Assembly (NCBI GenBank): GCA_018661705.1
Contig: JABJHR010000017.1
Span: 1-64,000 of the forward strand
Direction of reading: 5' to 3'
Source of the DNA: Candidatus Woesearchaeota archaeon
GTDB lineage: Archaea; Nanobdellota; Nanobdellia; Woesearchaeales; DSVV01
DNA length: 64,000 nt
Part shown: positions 31,846 to 39,920 of the stretch, in pieces
How the letters are laid out: each line of letters begins with the position of its first letter
Position numbering within the stretch: the stretch's first letter is position 1
Program-made: the position numbers and the translations under genes
Notes under the pieces: model-generated
What the model was told of the DNA's origin: nothing
The model's database searches: none
What the model saw: the letters and a program-made list of their open reading frames with translations, nothing else

Positions 31846-33966
31846 TTATTCCATGGGTACTTGACTCCAAAGTTGCCAATCATTGCTTGGAGAATATGCA
31901 CCAAAGATAAAATAAGGACTTTGCATTTGTCTAAAATAACTATGTTGAACATCGGCCCATCTTCCTGGAGCACCAACACCCCAACCAGTTCTTCCAATTG
32001 GACTTCCAAAAGCTCTCCAGGTCTCTGTTAAAATTCTGCCTTGACCAAATAATGCTTCTTCACCATGACCCTCAGAAATCATGGTTCCCTCAAATCCTTT
32101 CTTTTTCAAATATTCAACAGCTGTCTTTACAGGCAAATCACCTTGACCAACTGGTAAATGGTGGTGTCCACCGCCTAATCCATCAACAACGTGTAAATGC
32201 CCAATAATGTCCGCATCCTGCATTTTTTTGACTTCATCCATATACCAACCATCAAATCTTTTCTTTCTTTCAGCCCTTGTTTCCCCTGGATTGGGAGTAA
32301 AATGTTTCCACCACATACCTAAATGTTGTGTATCAATAGTTGCTCTGATATGACTTTTAGCTAATTTTTCTGCTTCTGTTTTTGCAATACCGGTATAATG
32401 AGGATTACTAACAGTTAATAGATTTCCTTTTCTATCTCGTCTTCTACCAGGATCCTCAATTGTTTTCTCGGTTAAAAATTCAACCATTCTTTTTCTTGCA
32501 TCCTGTACAAGACCAATTAATTCTTCTGGGTGAGAACCATAACCCATCTCAGGAAAAATATTTTCTGGTGCAATCGCAATAGGATCATGTGCATATTGTG
32601 ATTTTTTAGTCATTTCCATTGCATGAATACCAGCCTCAGCATAACTTGTAGAAGTTTGATCTTTTGCATAAGCCTCAACAGGAACAACGTGTAACAAAGT
32701 TTCATAAGTCTCGTCAGCATTTGCGTCTGATGCAGCTGAACTTTCTCTTGTAAACATTAAACTCATTTTTAGCTGGTGTAAATCATCCGCAAGAATTTCA
32801 GTCGGCATTTTTTTATCTGATGGAACAAATTGTCCACCAGCATATCTACCACTGACTGTATTATGATCTTTTAATAATTTCCATTGTTCTTCAATAGGCA
32901 TATCTTTTTCTACTTTTTTGAAAAATTCATATGCTTCCTTAATTTGTTCAAACTGTCTTTTCTCGTCTTCATAAAACCTACCGTGAAACAAAGAAGAACC
33001 TCTTGCTTGCAAGATTCTAGTCTCCATCTGAGACCTAAAAAACATTTCCTCAGGAGAATATTTCCTTCCTTTTCTCCAAGGTTCTTTATTGATATTATTC
33101 TCATTCCAATCATTTGCTCTGTCTACAAAATCATCCCAAGTTAATCTATTTGTATCGAATTTTGTTTCTTCATGATTCCAAATCGGAACACGATTAAACA
33201 AATCTTTAGGACTTGTTTCATCCAAAATTCTACCATCTGCATCAGTATATCTTTCCCTACCATCCTTATCAACAACAGTCATAAATTTAGGTTCATGAAC
33301 AATTTGAGATTTTCTAACCTCTGTAATTAATTTCCCTGTTCTGTCGTCTACCATGTAAAGAACTGCACGGCCTGGTTCCTCATTATAACTCATGAATTCC
33401 CATGTGCCGTCTTCTCTTTGTTTATTCCAATCTTGGGCAGTCATATCTCTTTGAAACTCACCAGTATGAACAACAATATTTCTAGCACCAACATCAGCCG
33501 CGAACTCAACTGCTTTCTTCACTTCTTCAATCTCAATTTTTCTATGTTCATCATTAAAACCACGTTCTTGTGGATTATAACCAGACATGTTTCCAATGTT
33601 TGTAGGGGTATGAACAGAAGTAAACTTAACAGAATTTGCACGCGCAAGATCTCTCAATGCTTCCCTAGCTTCTTTTCCATAAGCTTCTGCACCAGTTGCT
33701 TCTGCACCACCACCCATGTTAGTACTTAGTTCAACCCAACCTGCACCTCTTCTAATTGCATCCGTTGTTGTCTTAAGTAAACTACCAAATCTACTACCTT
33801 CAGGAACACTCATACCTATGTCACTTGCTTTCACTATAGGTGCTTCTATATTAGCTTCTGAACCACCAGGTCCTTCACCATAACCACCAAAGGTAGTTAC
33901 ATAAGCGCCACCACTATAATCTTGAGCATCTGGCCCTAAAAAACTATATCCTGATCCAAATTCCAT
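31846..33966 (-). CDS. Large TIM-barrel protein (xylose isomerase/AP endonuclease-like)
   Basis: About 706 residues. The first part has barrel strands typical of the AP-endonuclease-2/xylose-isomerase-like superfamily: GAGWVELSTN, VKFTSVHTP, and a metal-site-like VGARNIVVHTGEF; the last part closes with IRATIDTQHLGMWW, IIGHLHVVDGLGGGHHHLPVGQGDLP and GTMISEGHGEEAL, which supply His, Asp and Glu metal ligands. A charged, mostly helical insertion of some 300 residues lies between. I chose Met33966, because the TATA-like TTTATATATTAA is 22-34 bases upstream. Exact reaction unknown. Confidence 0.75.
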   Translation of the reverse strand: MEFGSGYSFLGPDAQDYSGGAYVTTFGGYGEGPGGSEANIEAPIVKASDIGMSVPEGSRFGSLLKTTTDAIRRGAGWVELSTNMGGGAEATGAEAYGKEAREALRDLARANSVKFTSVHTPTNIGNMSGYNPQERGFNDEHRKIEIEEVKKAVEFAADVGARNIVVHTGEFQRDMTAQDWNKQREDGTWEFMSYNEEPGRAVLYMVDDRTGKLITEVRKSQIVHEPKFMTVVDKDGRERYTDADGRILDETSPKDLFNRVPIWNHEETKFDTNRLTWDDFVDRANDWNENNINKEPWRKGRKYSPEEMFFRSQMETRILQARGSSLFHGRFYEDEKRQFEQIKEAYEFFKKVEKDMPIEEQWKLLKDHNTVSGRYAGGQFVPSDKKMPTEILADDLHQLKMSLMFTRESSAASDANADETYETLLHVVPVEAYAKDQTSTSYAEAGIHAMEMTKKSQYAHDPIAIAPENIFPEMGYGSHPEELIGLVQDARKRMVEFLTEKTIEDPGRRRDRKGNLLTVSNPHYTGIAKTEAEKLAKSHIRATIDTQHLGMWWKHFTPNPGETRAERKKRFDGWYMDEVKKMQDADIIGHLHVVDGLGGGHHHLPVGQGDLPVKTAVEYLKKKGFEGTMISEGHGEEALFGQGRILTETWRAFGSPIGRTGWGVGAPGRWADVQHSYFRQMQSPYFIFGAYSPSNDWQLWSQVPME

Positions 33967-33969
33967 AAG

Positions 33970-33999
33970 TATACTCATGAGTATATTAATATATAAATG
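33970..33999 (-). promoter_or_regulatory. Promoter with 16-bp perfect palindrome
   Basis: TATACTCATGAGTATA (33970-33985) is a perfect palindrome placed between a TATA-like TTTATATATTAA (minus strand, about 33988-33999) and the TIM-barrel start codon at 33966. Its location over the expected transcription start fits a repressor site. Confidence 0.5.
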
Positions 34000-34104
34000 T
34001 TATGGTAAAATGGTTTAATAGGACAATAAATCCAATAAAATAAAAAATCCCCACGAAAAAAAGAACTTAGATGTTTAAAAGTATCACACTACTTTGCTTT
34101 AATA

Positions 34105-34179
34105 CAAAAAACAATAAGGCCAGGCGAGGTGAAACCGAGTAGGACTTTAGTCCGTCTGTGCCTTTGTTGTTGTTTTTTG
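34105..34179 (+). ncRNA. Family 1 structured element, copy 3
   Basis: Outer arms CAAAAAACAATAA and TTTGTTGTTGTTTTTTG pair with two small bulges; GGC/GCC and CAGG/TCTG close the junction; inner hairpins are GGT-GAA-ACC and GGAC-TTTA-GTCC. A TATA-like TTTAAAAG at about 34073-34080 is 25-30 bases upstream, and the 3' side ends in a T-run. It lies between the divergent TIM-barrel and cysteine-hydrolase genes. See 5243-5318. Confidence 0.6.
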
Positions 34180-34240
34180 TTGATACATTACAAACCATAA
34201 AATCAGAAAATATTTAATCTAAAAGAACTAAAAAAGATTT

Positions 34241-34801
34241 ATGACAAATGAAACAGCATTATTTGTAATTGACATGCAAAATGATTTTGTTGAAAAAGAT
34301 TCTTTGATTGAAGTAAAAGAAATTAGAGAAAACATTCCAAAATTCAAAAAATTTCTTAAAGATTGTAGAAAAAAAGGTTATTTAATAGTTCATACAAGAC
34401 ATTGTTATGATCCTAAAAAAAATCCAATTGAAGCAAAATTATTTTCTGAACTTAGAGGCGGTGGATTAAGAAGAAAAACACATGGTTGGGAAATCTATAA
34501 AGAATTAAAACCAGAAAAAGGAGAAATTGTAATTGATAAAACAAGATATGATGCTTTCTTTAAAACAGATCTTGAAAAAATTCTTAAGAAAAATAAAATC
34601 AAAAAAATAATTATCACAGGAACAATGACTAACATTTGTTGTGAATCAACTGCAAGAGGAGGAATGTACAGAGACTTTGAAATTATATTTTGTTCTGATC
34701 TTACATTCAGCAGAAATAAACAAAAACAAGAAGGAACATTAGTAACAATTAAATCACACTTTGGAAAAGTAATGAGTTCTAAAGAGATTATTAATTTGTA
34801 A
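34241..34801 (+). CDS. Isochorismatase-family cysteine hydrolase
   Basis: The family (nicotinamidase, isochorismatase, carbamoylsarcosine amidase) uses an Asp-Lys-Cys triad. Here: Asp10 in VIDMQNDF, a Lys in VIDKTRYDAFFKTDL (near residue 93-105) and the nucleophile Cys in GTMTNICCESTARGG (about residue 133). The cis-peptide VIxT region is ITGTMTNICCE. Length 186 aa is usual. The true substrate may be nicotinamide, but no DxHxxxH metal site of nicotinamidases is clear, so it is left open. Confidence 0.88.
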   Translation: MTNETALFVIDMQNDFVEKDSLIEVKEIRENIPKFKKFLKDCRKKGYLIVHTRHCYDPKKNPIEAKLFSELRGGGLRRKTHGWEIYKELKPEKGEIVIDKTRYDAFFKTDLEKILKKNKIKKIIITGTMTNICCESTARGGMYRDFEIIFCSDLTFSRNKQKQEGTLVTIKSHFGKVMSSKEIINL

Positions 34802-34825
34802 AAATAAAAAAGTTTCCAAAGCTAT

Positions 34826-34903
34826 ATGTCCTTCGGACCTAGTGTTGTAGAGTGACATGTAGTGTAATACTCTTTAACAATTGCGGATGCTATTTTTTTC
34901 ACT
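34826..34903 (-). repeat. Family 2 repeat, long copy B
   Basis: Read on the minus strand, it begins AGTGAAAAAAATAGCATCC, continues GCAATTGTTAAAGAG, TATTACACTACATGTCACTC, TACAACACTAGGTCC-gaa-GGACAT. It matches copy A (44282-44371) almost base for base along the whole length. The first 33 bases also match three coding segments of ftsY. Confidence 0.8.
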
Positions 34904-34939
34904 AAAATTTTTTGTTTTAAAAAAAGAAAAAAAGAAAAA

Positions 34940-35728
34940 CTAAACACAACGACGAACAACCGCCCCCACCAAAACATCCATTGGGTCTAAAACTGGTAGA
35001 TTTACATTTCTAAGCATTACCCCAATTTCTGTGCATGCTAATAAAACTAATTCTGCACCACCATCTTGTTGTTTATTAGTTGGTGTTTGATGTTTGTTGA
35101 CTAAGTTTTGAGATTTATTAACTAATCCCATATGTTTTTCTACCAACGCAGTTGCAATTTTTAATGGCGTTTGTTTATCAAAACCTTGGTTAAACTGAAA
35201 CACTGCTTTTCCCAATGCTAATAACTCTTCTCGAGAGGGATTAGAGTAATTAATGCCAGGAAATGCATACAACCCAAGAGAAACTGTTGAAGGAGTTCCT
35301 AGCACAGTTACATTTGTAATGTTTCTGTTCTTTAGCTCTGCTAAAACCTCTGCTCTTATGTCCAAGATTGGTGTTTTTATTTTACGTTGAAACTCTTCAT
35401 GATAAAGATGGATTGTATTACAAACCATGACAATAAAATCAGGATTTTGCTTGTCTAATTCTTTTAATCCATCAAAATATGGTTGCAAATCCTCGTCTGT
35501 GAGAGTTTCAAACACTAATTCAGGAGCAGGAATACTATTCACAATAATTTGTGGAAAATCAGCATTACTCTTGATTAATCCTTTTTCTTGAAATTTCCTT
35601 ATCAAATTATTGTAAAACATTCCAGTTGCTTCTGGACCAATTCCTCCTAAGATTCCAATTTTTATCTTATCTTTTTTGTTGTTGTTGTTGTTTAGATTAG
35701 ATTTTTTTTTCTTTTTTATCTCTGTCAT
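34940..35728 (-). CDS. Aspartate/glutamate racemase family protein
   Basis: Cofactor-independent racemases use two Cys as proton donors and acceptors. Both are visible: VMVCNTIHLY (about residue 102) and VLLACTEIGV (about residue 231). The N-terminal KIGILGGIGPEATGMFYNNLIRK is typical of the aspartate racemase subgroup (LGGxGPxAT). The first 20 residues are Lys/Asn-rich. A perfect AGGAGGTGA lies 7 bases before ATG. It follows the TyrRS-like gene directly (stop at 35729), in an operon. Confidence 0.9.
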   Translation of the reverse strand: MTEIKKKKKSNLNNNNNKKDKIKIGILGGIGPEATGMFYNNLIRKFQEKGLIKSNADFPQIIVNSIPAPELVFETLTDEDLQPYFDGLKELDKQNPDFIVMVCNTIHLYHEEFQRKIKTPILDIRAEVLAELKNRNITNVTVLGTPSTVSLGLYAFPGINYSNPSREELLALGKAVFQFNQGFDKQTPLKIATALVEKHMGLVNKSQNLVNKHQTPTNKQQDGGAELVLLACTEIGVMLRNVNLPVLDPMDVLVGAVVRRCV

Positions 35729-36586
35729 TTAGTTCACCTCCTGATAAGGCCTAACAATATTTTCCATGACGAGATTTTTGGTTTTTTTCTTTAGCTTTTT
35801 CTTGTACAAAGAGTTTATTTGTTCTTCGTCTAAAGAATCTTTTCCCAATAACAAACCAGCAACAGATGCAATTTTACAAAAATATCTTAATGCTTCATCA
35901 CACCCTTGTTGTAATTTTGCATTAACAATCCTTTCACCATCTCCTAAATACAAACGTTGCCCACCATTTGGTCCTCGAGAAGTTGAAATATAATGTACAA
36001 CTTTGTCTGGAGTTTTTGTTCCCAATGCAAATGCATCTAAGATGTAAGTAAATTCAACATCAAAGTTTAACATTTGCATTACTCGGTCGTATACAACTTC
36101 CTGAGAAGGCCCAAATTTTAGTTGATACCCTTGCGTTGCCATGTATTCAACACATGCATATTCATGTACCGGATATTCTTTTGCAGACGCTATGAATCGT
36201 TTGTTTTCTGGCACTGTTTTGATTGCAAGTTCTTCTAATGTTTTATCAGAAAAAACTTTTTGTTTTAATTCTTGGAAAATTTCCTTGTATTCTTGCGAAT
36301 TCATAAAATCAGAACACAATAAAACATTTGGTTTTGCATCATAGACTTGGTTAAGATGTCCTAAGGTTGTTAGAAAATTAGTTCTAGCAGTTTCCATCCC
36401 AGATTGTGTTGCACCATTTATTTTCAAAAACTCATCTACAACTAACAAAGTAAAATCTGAATGAATTTTGCTAAGAAAATAAATTGGCAAAATATCTATT
36501 GGTATGCTAGCACCAAAACCAATACCTAGAAATGCTTTTTTCTCTAATAAACTTATTTCAAACTCTGGAATAAGAACGCCACGCAT
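35729..36586 (-). CDS. Degenerate class I tRNA-synthetase-like (TyrRS-like) protein
   Basis: I read this as a relative of archaeal TyrRS. Matching blocks by eye: KAFLGIGFGASIPIDI where TyrRS has the KAYIGFEPSGKIHLGH start (HIGH becomes PIDI); DFTLLVVDEFLKING for the IILLADLHAYLN strand; YPVHEYACVEYM...FGPSQEVVYDRVMQML for YPIMQV.D....GGMEQRKIHMLAREL; and SRGPNGGQRLYLGDGERIVNAKLQQGC for the KMSSS loop and following helix. Both catalytic signatures are lost, and the C-terminal anticodon part is absent. It may thus use or bind activated amino acids differently. Evidence is alignment by eye, not a search. Confidence 0.5.
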   Translation of the reverse strand: MRGVLIPEFEISLLEKKAFLGIGFGASIPIDILPIYFLSKIHSDFTLLVVDEFLKINGATQSGMETARTNFLTTLGHLNQVYDAKPNVLLCSDFMNSQEYKEIFQELKQKVFSDKTLEELAIKTVPENKRFIASAKEYPVHEYACVEYMATQGYQLKFGPSQEVVYDRVMQMLNFDVEFTYILDAFALGTKTPDKVVHYISTSRGPNGGQRLYLGDGERIVNAKLQQGCDEALRYFCKIASVAGLLLGKDSLDEEQINSLYKKKLKKKTKNLVMENIVRPYQEVN

Positions 36587-36704
36587 AAGATTCTAAATCT
36601 GTAGAAATATTTCTACCTAAACCAATATTTTGTTGTCCTAATAATATAGGTGTAACTAATTGTTCTGTTTGTTCTATTTCTCGTTCTGTTTGTTTTGTTT
36701 TCAT
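36558..36704 (-). CDS. Micro-ORF (48 aa) coupled between two operon genes
   Basis: The product is MKTKQTEREIEQTEQLVTPI, LLGQQNIGLGRNISTDLESY, AWRSYSRV. Its ATGA start overlaps the upstream stop by 4 bases, the pattern of translational coupling, and its 3' end overlaps the start of the TyrRS-like gene by 29 bases. It may be a real peptide of this operon, or the N-terminus of the TyrRS-like protein split by a frameshift. No similar peptide known to me. Confidence 0.45.
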   Translation of the reverse strand: MKTKQTEREIEQTEQLVTPILLGQQNIGLGRNISTDLESYAWRSYSRV

Positions 36705-37186
36705 TTTAAGTACCTTTCATCTTCTTTTGAATACAACTCAACAAGCGTTGAAACTGCACCATCTAAAAATAACTCAACTACTTTTTTAGGTGGTGAAGAT
36801 CTCATCCTTACCTCCACACTTTCTCCAACAAGTTGTCCTAGAACAAGATGATCAATGTTTGTTATAATGTTACGATGCATTCTAGGAAAACAATCTTTTA
36901 ATTCCCCAATTTCTCTCCTCACTGCAACAGTTGGATTTATTGGTTCTTCAGCCATGAAATATCTCAAAAAATGAAGCCTTCCATCTTCTTTTTCTCTTAA
37001 TTTAAGAAAAGATTCCTGAAAAGGTAAATATTCCATAGTAGTGTAACTAGACCCACCGGGACATCCAATATCAAAATGCACTTCATAATTGATAATTGTA
37101 ACAACTCCTGTTTCAATTACCTCATCTAAAACTAATGTTTTTTTTGGTCCAAATAATTCTTTCATGATATATTCTTTAATTTTCAT
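36701..37186 (-). CDS. Hypothetical protein, first gene of the TyrRS-like/racemase operon
   Basis: A soluble 161-residue protein with GGAGG 8 bases before ATG. The sequence is beta-rich at first (KKTLVLDEVIETGVVTIINYEVHFDIGCPGGSSYTT) and later alternates helices and strands (ESVEVRMRSSPPKKVVELFLDGAVSTLVEL). No family is recognised. The operon continues through the micro-ORF, the TyrRS-like protein and an aspartate racemase. Confidence 0.55.
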   Translation of the reverse strand: MKIKEYIMKELFGPKKTLVLDEVIETGVVTIINYEVHFDIGCPGGSSYTTMEYLPFQESFLKLREKEDGRLHFLRYFMAEEPINPTVAVRREIGELKDCFPRMHRNIITNIDHLVLGQLVGESVEVRMRSSPPKKVVELFLDGAVSTLVELYSKEDERYLK

Positions 37187-37488
37187 TTTAATTCCTCCAG
37201 TTAGATTTTTAATTATTTCCCTTAAGTTAAAGGGCGGTAAACAAGGACTTTATCTTTTCTCACTAAAAAAAGCCCATTAAATTAAATTAGAACTAACGCC
37301 AACAAAAGAAACCAGAGATATAACTATTACATTTAGATATCAATGAAAATATACGTAAAACTAGTAAAAAGAAACAATTAATGTTGCCACGCGCAACCAC
37401 CTAATATAATATTTGTTGCCATACAGAAAGGTAATCATATGTCGTATATATAGGTTTCGATATTTATTCGGAAAAAGTGGTAAAAATT
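37187..37488. other. Non-coding stretch upstream of the racemase operon
   Basis: About 300 bases without a convincing gene. On the minus strand it holds GCAAC...GTTGC...GCAAC (about 37396-37430), which can form two alternative hairpins, one of them the tight GTTGC-gcgtg-GCAAC. It also has CCCTT-taactt-AAGGG about 30 bases before the Shine-Dalgarno site, and TATA-like AATATTATATT near 37415-37428. It could be a regulated leader; no known riboswitch is recognised. Confidence 0.3.
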
Positions 37489-37524
37489 ACTCTCCAACAC
37501 TAGGTCCGTTAGGACATGTCACTC
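37489..37524 (+). repeat. Family 2 hairpin repeat, partial copy C
   Basis: ACTCTCCAACACTAGGTCC-gtta-GGACATGTCACTCA: matches the right half of copies A and B, with a different loop but an intact GTCC/GGAC stem. It lacks the ftsY-like left half. It lies after the stop codon of the minus-strand SPASM gene. Confidence 0.7.
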
Positions 37525-37579
37525 ACAAATCTTTTATTTTGTTTTAAAATTTTCATGAAAAAATAAAAAAAAGAGGGAA

Positions 37580-38656
37580 TTATTTCATAGATGCATAATT
37601 AAAACATCCAACTGTTTTAACGCAACCATCTCTTTCTAAGGATTCTGTTGTTAAGTCAGTAGTGCTTCTACCAAGACAAGAATAACATTTTTTCATCCCT
37701 TTGTTTAGTTCACTTTCTTCATTGAAATTTTTACAAGTTGTGCATTTGCCAACATAAATGTGATCCCTGATAATTAATGCTAAACGAGAGTTCCAAATCT
37801 CTCCTAAACTTTGCTCTCTTGCATCCCCTAGTAAAACATCAGCTGAAGATACACAAGGATGTACTAATCCCAATTTATCAATGTATAAATGTTGATTAAA
37901 TCTAGTACAAGGCGGACTTCCAACATAAGAACTTGTTATTTCCCATTGATTTCCAAATTCTTCTTTATCAATTCGTTGAAGATCTGTTAAAACTTGTTTT
38001 ATTTTTTGATCTTCTGGATTTAAACCGCAAGTTCCTCCCCTTCCTCTTGGAATTATTGTGTCTGCGTCAAAAATTAGATTATTATTTCTTGCAAACCTAA
38101 GAATGTCAGAGATTTCATCATAATTTCCTTCCATAACTGGTGTTACAATCCCTAATCTTTTGCCGTCGTTATAACCTCTTTCCATTAACCTTTCCAAAGC
38201 TTGTTGCCTTCTATTAGTATAACCTTGATTTTGAACAAGTTTATCTTGTATTTCTGGATCAGAAGTATTGTATTTCACTAACAAAGTTAGATTTTGATGT
38301 GCATCAAGCATATCAATAATTGTATCAGTGAGTAAATCACCAGTTGTAAAAATAGTTGTAGCAATATTATTATCTGTGTTATGATCTATAACCTCAAATA
38401 AATCAGCAATGTTTCTTGCGTGAAATGGTTCACCTGCCCCAACAACCGCTATTCTTGATCCACCTAATTCTTTGAACTCCCCAAGATAAGCTAAAATATC
38501 TTTAATAGGAATGTTTCTTTCATCATTATCAATACCGCCTGACTCTGCAAAACAATAAGTACATTTCAAATGGCAACTGCCACCAATTTCTATCCATAAT
38601 TCATCTAATTTATTTGGTAATTCTCCTAAACCACTATGTGCTGAAATCTTTGTCAT
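37580..38656 (-). CDS. Radical SAM protein with SPASM-like C-terminus
   Basis: The SAM cluster site is CHLKCTYC (Cys-x3-Cys-x2-Cys, about residues 24-31 from this start) with the GGSRIAVVGAGEPFHARN motif of SAM binding. The C-terminal region has the SPASM-type Cys series: PPCTRFNQHLYID...VHPCVSS, then GKCTTCKNF, KCYSCLGRS and TVGCFN, likely binding extra iron-sulfur clusters, as in peptide-modifying enzymes and MoaA relatives. I chose the ATG at 38656 because GGGGGT lies 8 bases upstream. It may act with the 35-37 kb operon, or be independent. Confidence 0.85.
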   Translation of the reverse strand: MTKISAHSGLGELPNKLDELWIEIGGSCHLKCTYCFAESGGIDNDERNIPIKDILAYLGEFKELGGSRIAVVGAGEPFHARNIADLFEVIDHNTDNNIATTIFTTGDLLTDTIIDMLDAHQNLTLLVKYNTSDPEIQDKLVQNQGYTNRRQQALERLMERGYNDGKRLGIVTPVMEGNYDEISDILRFARNNNLIFDADTIIPRGRGGTCGLNPEDQKIKQVLTDLQRIDKEEFGNQWEITSSYVGSPPCTRFNQHLYIDKLGLVHPCVSSADVLLGDAREQSLGEIWNSRLALIIRDHIYVGKCTTCKNFNEESELNKGMKKCYSCLGRSTTDLTTESLERDGCVKTVGCFNYASMK

Positions 38657-38703
38657 TTTTTTACCCCCTACAAATATGTAATGAACAAACAAATCAATTA
38701 AAA

Positions 38704-38719
38704 TCACAAAATCATGTGA
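38704..38719 (-). promoter_or_regulatory. Palindrome in the SPASM gene promoter
   Basis: TCACA-aaatca-TGTGA lies just upstream of a TATA-like GATTTTAATTGA (minus strand) for the SPASM gene, in the region shared with the divergent Lrp-type regulator. Arms of 5 bases with a 6-base gap fit an Lrp-like or helix-turn-helix site. Confidence 0.4.
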
Positions 38720-38838
38720 AACAATAACCAATTTGCAGGTTTCATCACTCATTAGTGGTCCACATATAGTTAAAGGTTTCTACTGTTTTTTTTATCAAAA
38801 GCGTAAAATTTAAATATAATTTACCACAACATTGAATT

Positions 38839-39825
38839 ATGGAGAAAAATACACTTGATTTAAAAGATCAAAAAATATTGTTTGAATTAGATAAAAATAG
38901 TAGAAGTAGTTATTCTGCCTTAGCTAAAAAAGTAGGATTAAGCAAAGAAGTTGTATTTCACCGCGTTAACAAATTAGAGAGAAAAAATTATATTTTAAGA
39001 TATCAAGCAGTCATCTCCACATTCAGATTAGGTTACCAATCATACAAATTTTATTTTAAACTGCAAAATATGACTAAAGAAAAAAGAAAGGAAATGCAAA
39101 ATTATTTTCTTAAAAATAAAAAAGTCTATTGGCAAGGTAATTGCCAAGGAAGATGGGATTTAATAATTGCAATTTGGGTAAAAAATGTTCAAGAGTTAGG
39201 AGAATTTGAAGAAGAAACATTAAATAAATTTAGCGCACACATCTTAGAAAAAGAAGTTTCAATAAGCAGGAAGACAATACAATATAATAGAAGATGGTTT
39301 TATTATGATAAATTAGAACCAATTGAAACAACATTTGGAGAAGAACTACCATTAATCAAATTAGATAATGTCGACATGGAAATATTAAAATATCTTGCAA
39401 ATAACGCAAGAATAAAAATAACAGAATTAGCAAAAAGATTAAATGTATCTGTTACAGTCATAAGATATAGAGTTAAGCAATTAGAAAAAAATAAAATGAT
39501 AAATGGCTACAAATATGCATTAAATTCAAAACTGTTAGGACATGAAACATGCAAAGCATTTATTTCCCTAAAAAATATTACAAAAGAAAAAAGAAAAGCA
39601 CTTATATCATATTGTAAAATGATCCCACAAGTCATCAATACAGTATTAACAACAGGATCATGGGATATTGAATTTGAAGTTGAAGTTAAAAACTTTGAAG
39701 AGTATTATCAAATAATGAATCAGATTCAAGAAAAGCACAACGATATTATCAAAAGTTATAATTCTGTATTGTTTTCTTCTGAACCAAAACAAATGTTCTT
39801 CCCAGATTCATATCCAAAAATATAA
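38839..39825 (+). CDS. Tandem Lrp/AsnC-type regulator (two HTH-RAM units fused)
   Basis: Two copies of the Lrp/AsnC unit in one chain. Unit 1: LDLKDQKILFELDKNSRSSYSALAKKVGLSKEVVF...RVNKLE (HTH, residues 5-55) with a RAM-like domain to about 165. Unit 2: LDNVDMEILKYLANNARIKITELAKRLNVSVTVIRYRVKQLEK (about 178-225) with a second RAM domain to 315. Lrp proteins act as dimers that sense amino acids; here the dimer may be built into one chain. Divergent from the SPASM gene. TATA-like AATTTAAATATAAT precedes the start by about 25 bases. Confidence 0.88.
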   Translation: MEKNTLDLKDQKILFELDKNSRSSYSALAKKVGLSKEVVFHRVNKLERKNYILRYQAVISTFRLGYQSYKFYFKLQNMTKEKRKEMQNYFLKNKKVYWQGNCQGRWDLIIAIWVKNVQELGEFEEETLNKFSAHILEKEVSISRKTIQYNRRWFYYDKLEPIETTFGEELPLIKLDNVDMEILKYLANNARIKITELAKRLNVSVTVIRYRVKQLEKNKMINGYKYALNSKLLGHETCKAFISLKNITKEKRKALISYCKMIPQVINTVLTTGSWDIEFEVEVKNFEEYYQIMNQIQEKHNDIIKSYNSVLFSSEPKQMFFPDSYPKI

Positions 39826-39886
39826 TTTTCTGCGAAAGATCCATATTACATGCCCCAACAATAAACTTTTGAAGTAAACTTCAAAC

Positions 39887-39920
39887 CTTTACTATCTTAG
39901 ATGATAGTAAAGTTTATAAA
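39887..39920 (+). promoter_or_regulatory. S19e operon promoter with abutting 20-bp palindrome
   Basis: CTTTACTATC-ttagat-GATAGTAAAG (39887-39912) has perfect 10-base arms and abuts the TATA box TTTATAAA (39913-39920). The transcript would start near 39945, leaving a leader of about 100 bases. Within that leader are AAAAGTC-tagaac-GACTTTT and CTTGG/CCAAG hairpins. The Shine-Dalgarno AAGGTGA precedes the ATG at 40046. Confidence 0.6.

Noticed and set aside
35729-36586. Cyclodipeptide synthase assignment for the 285-aa protein
   Set aside because: Start and length invite it, but the catalytic Ser and Asn of the GxSxGNS motif are not there (GIGFGAS); matching blocks fit TyrRS better.
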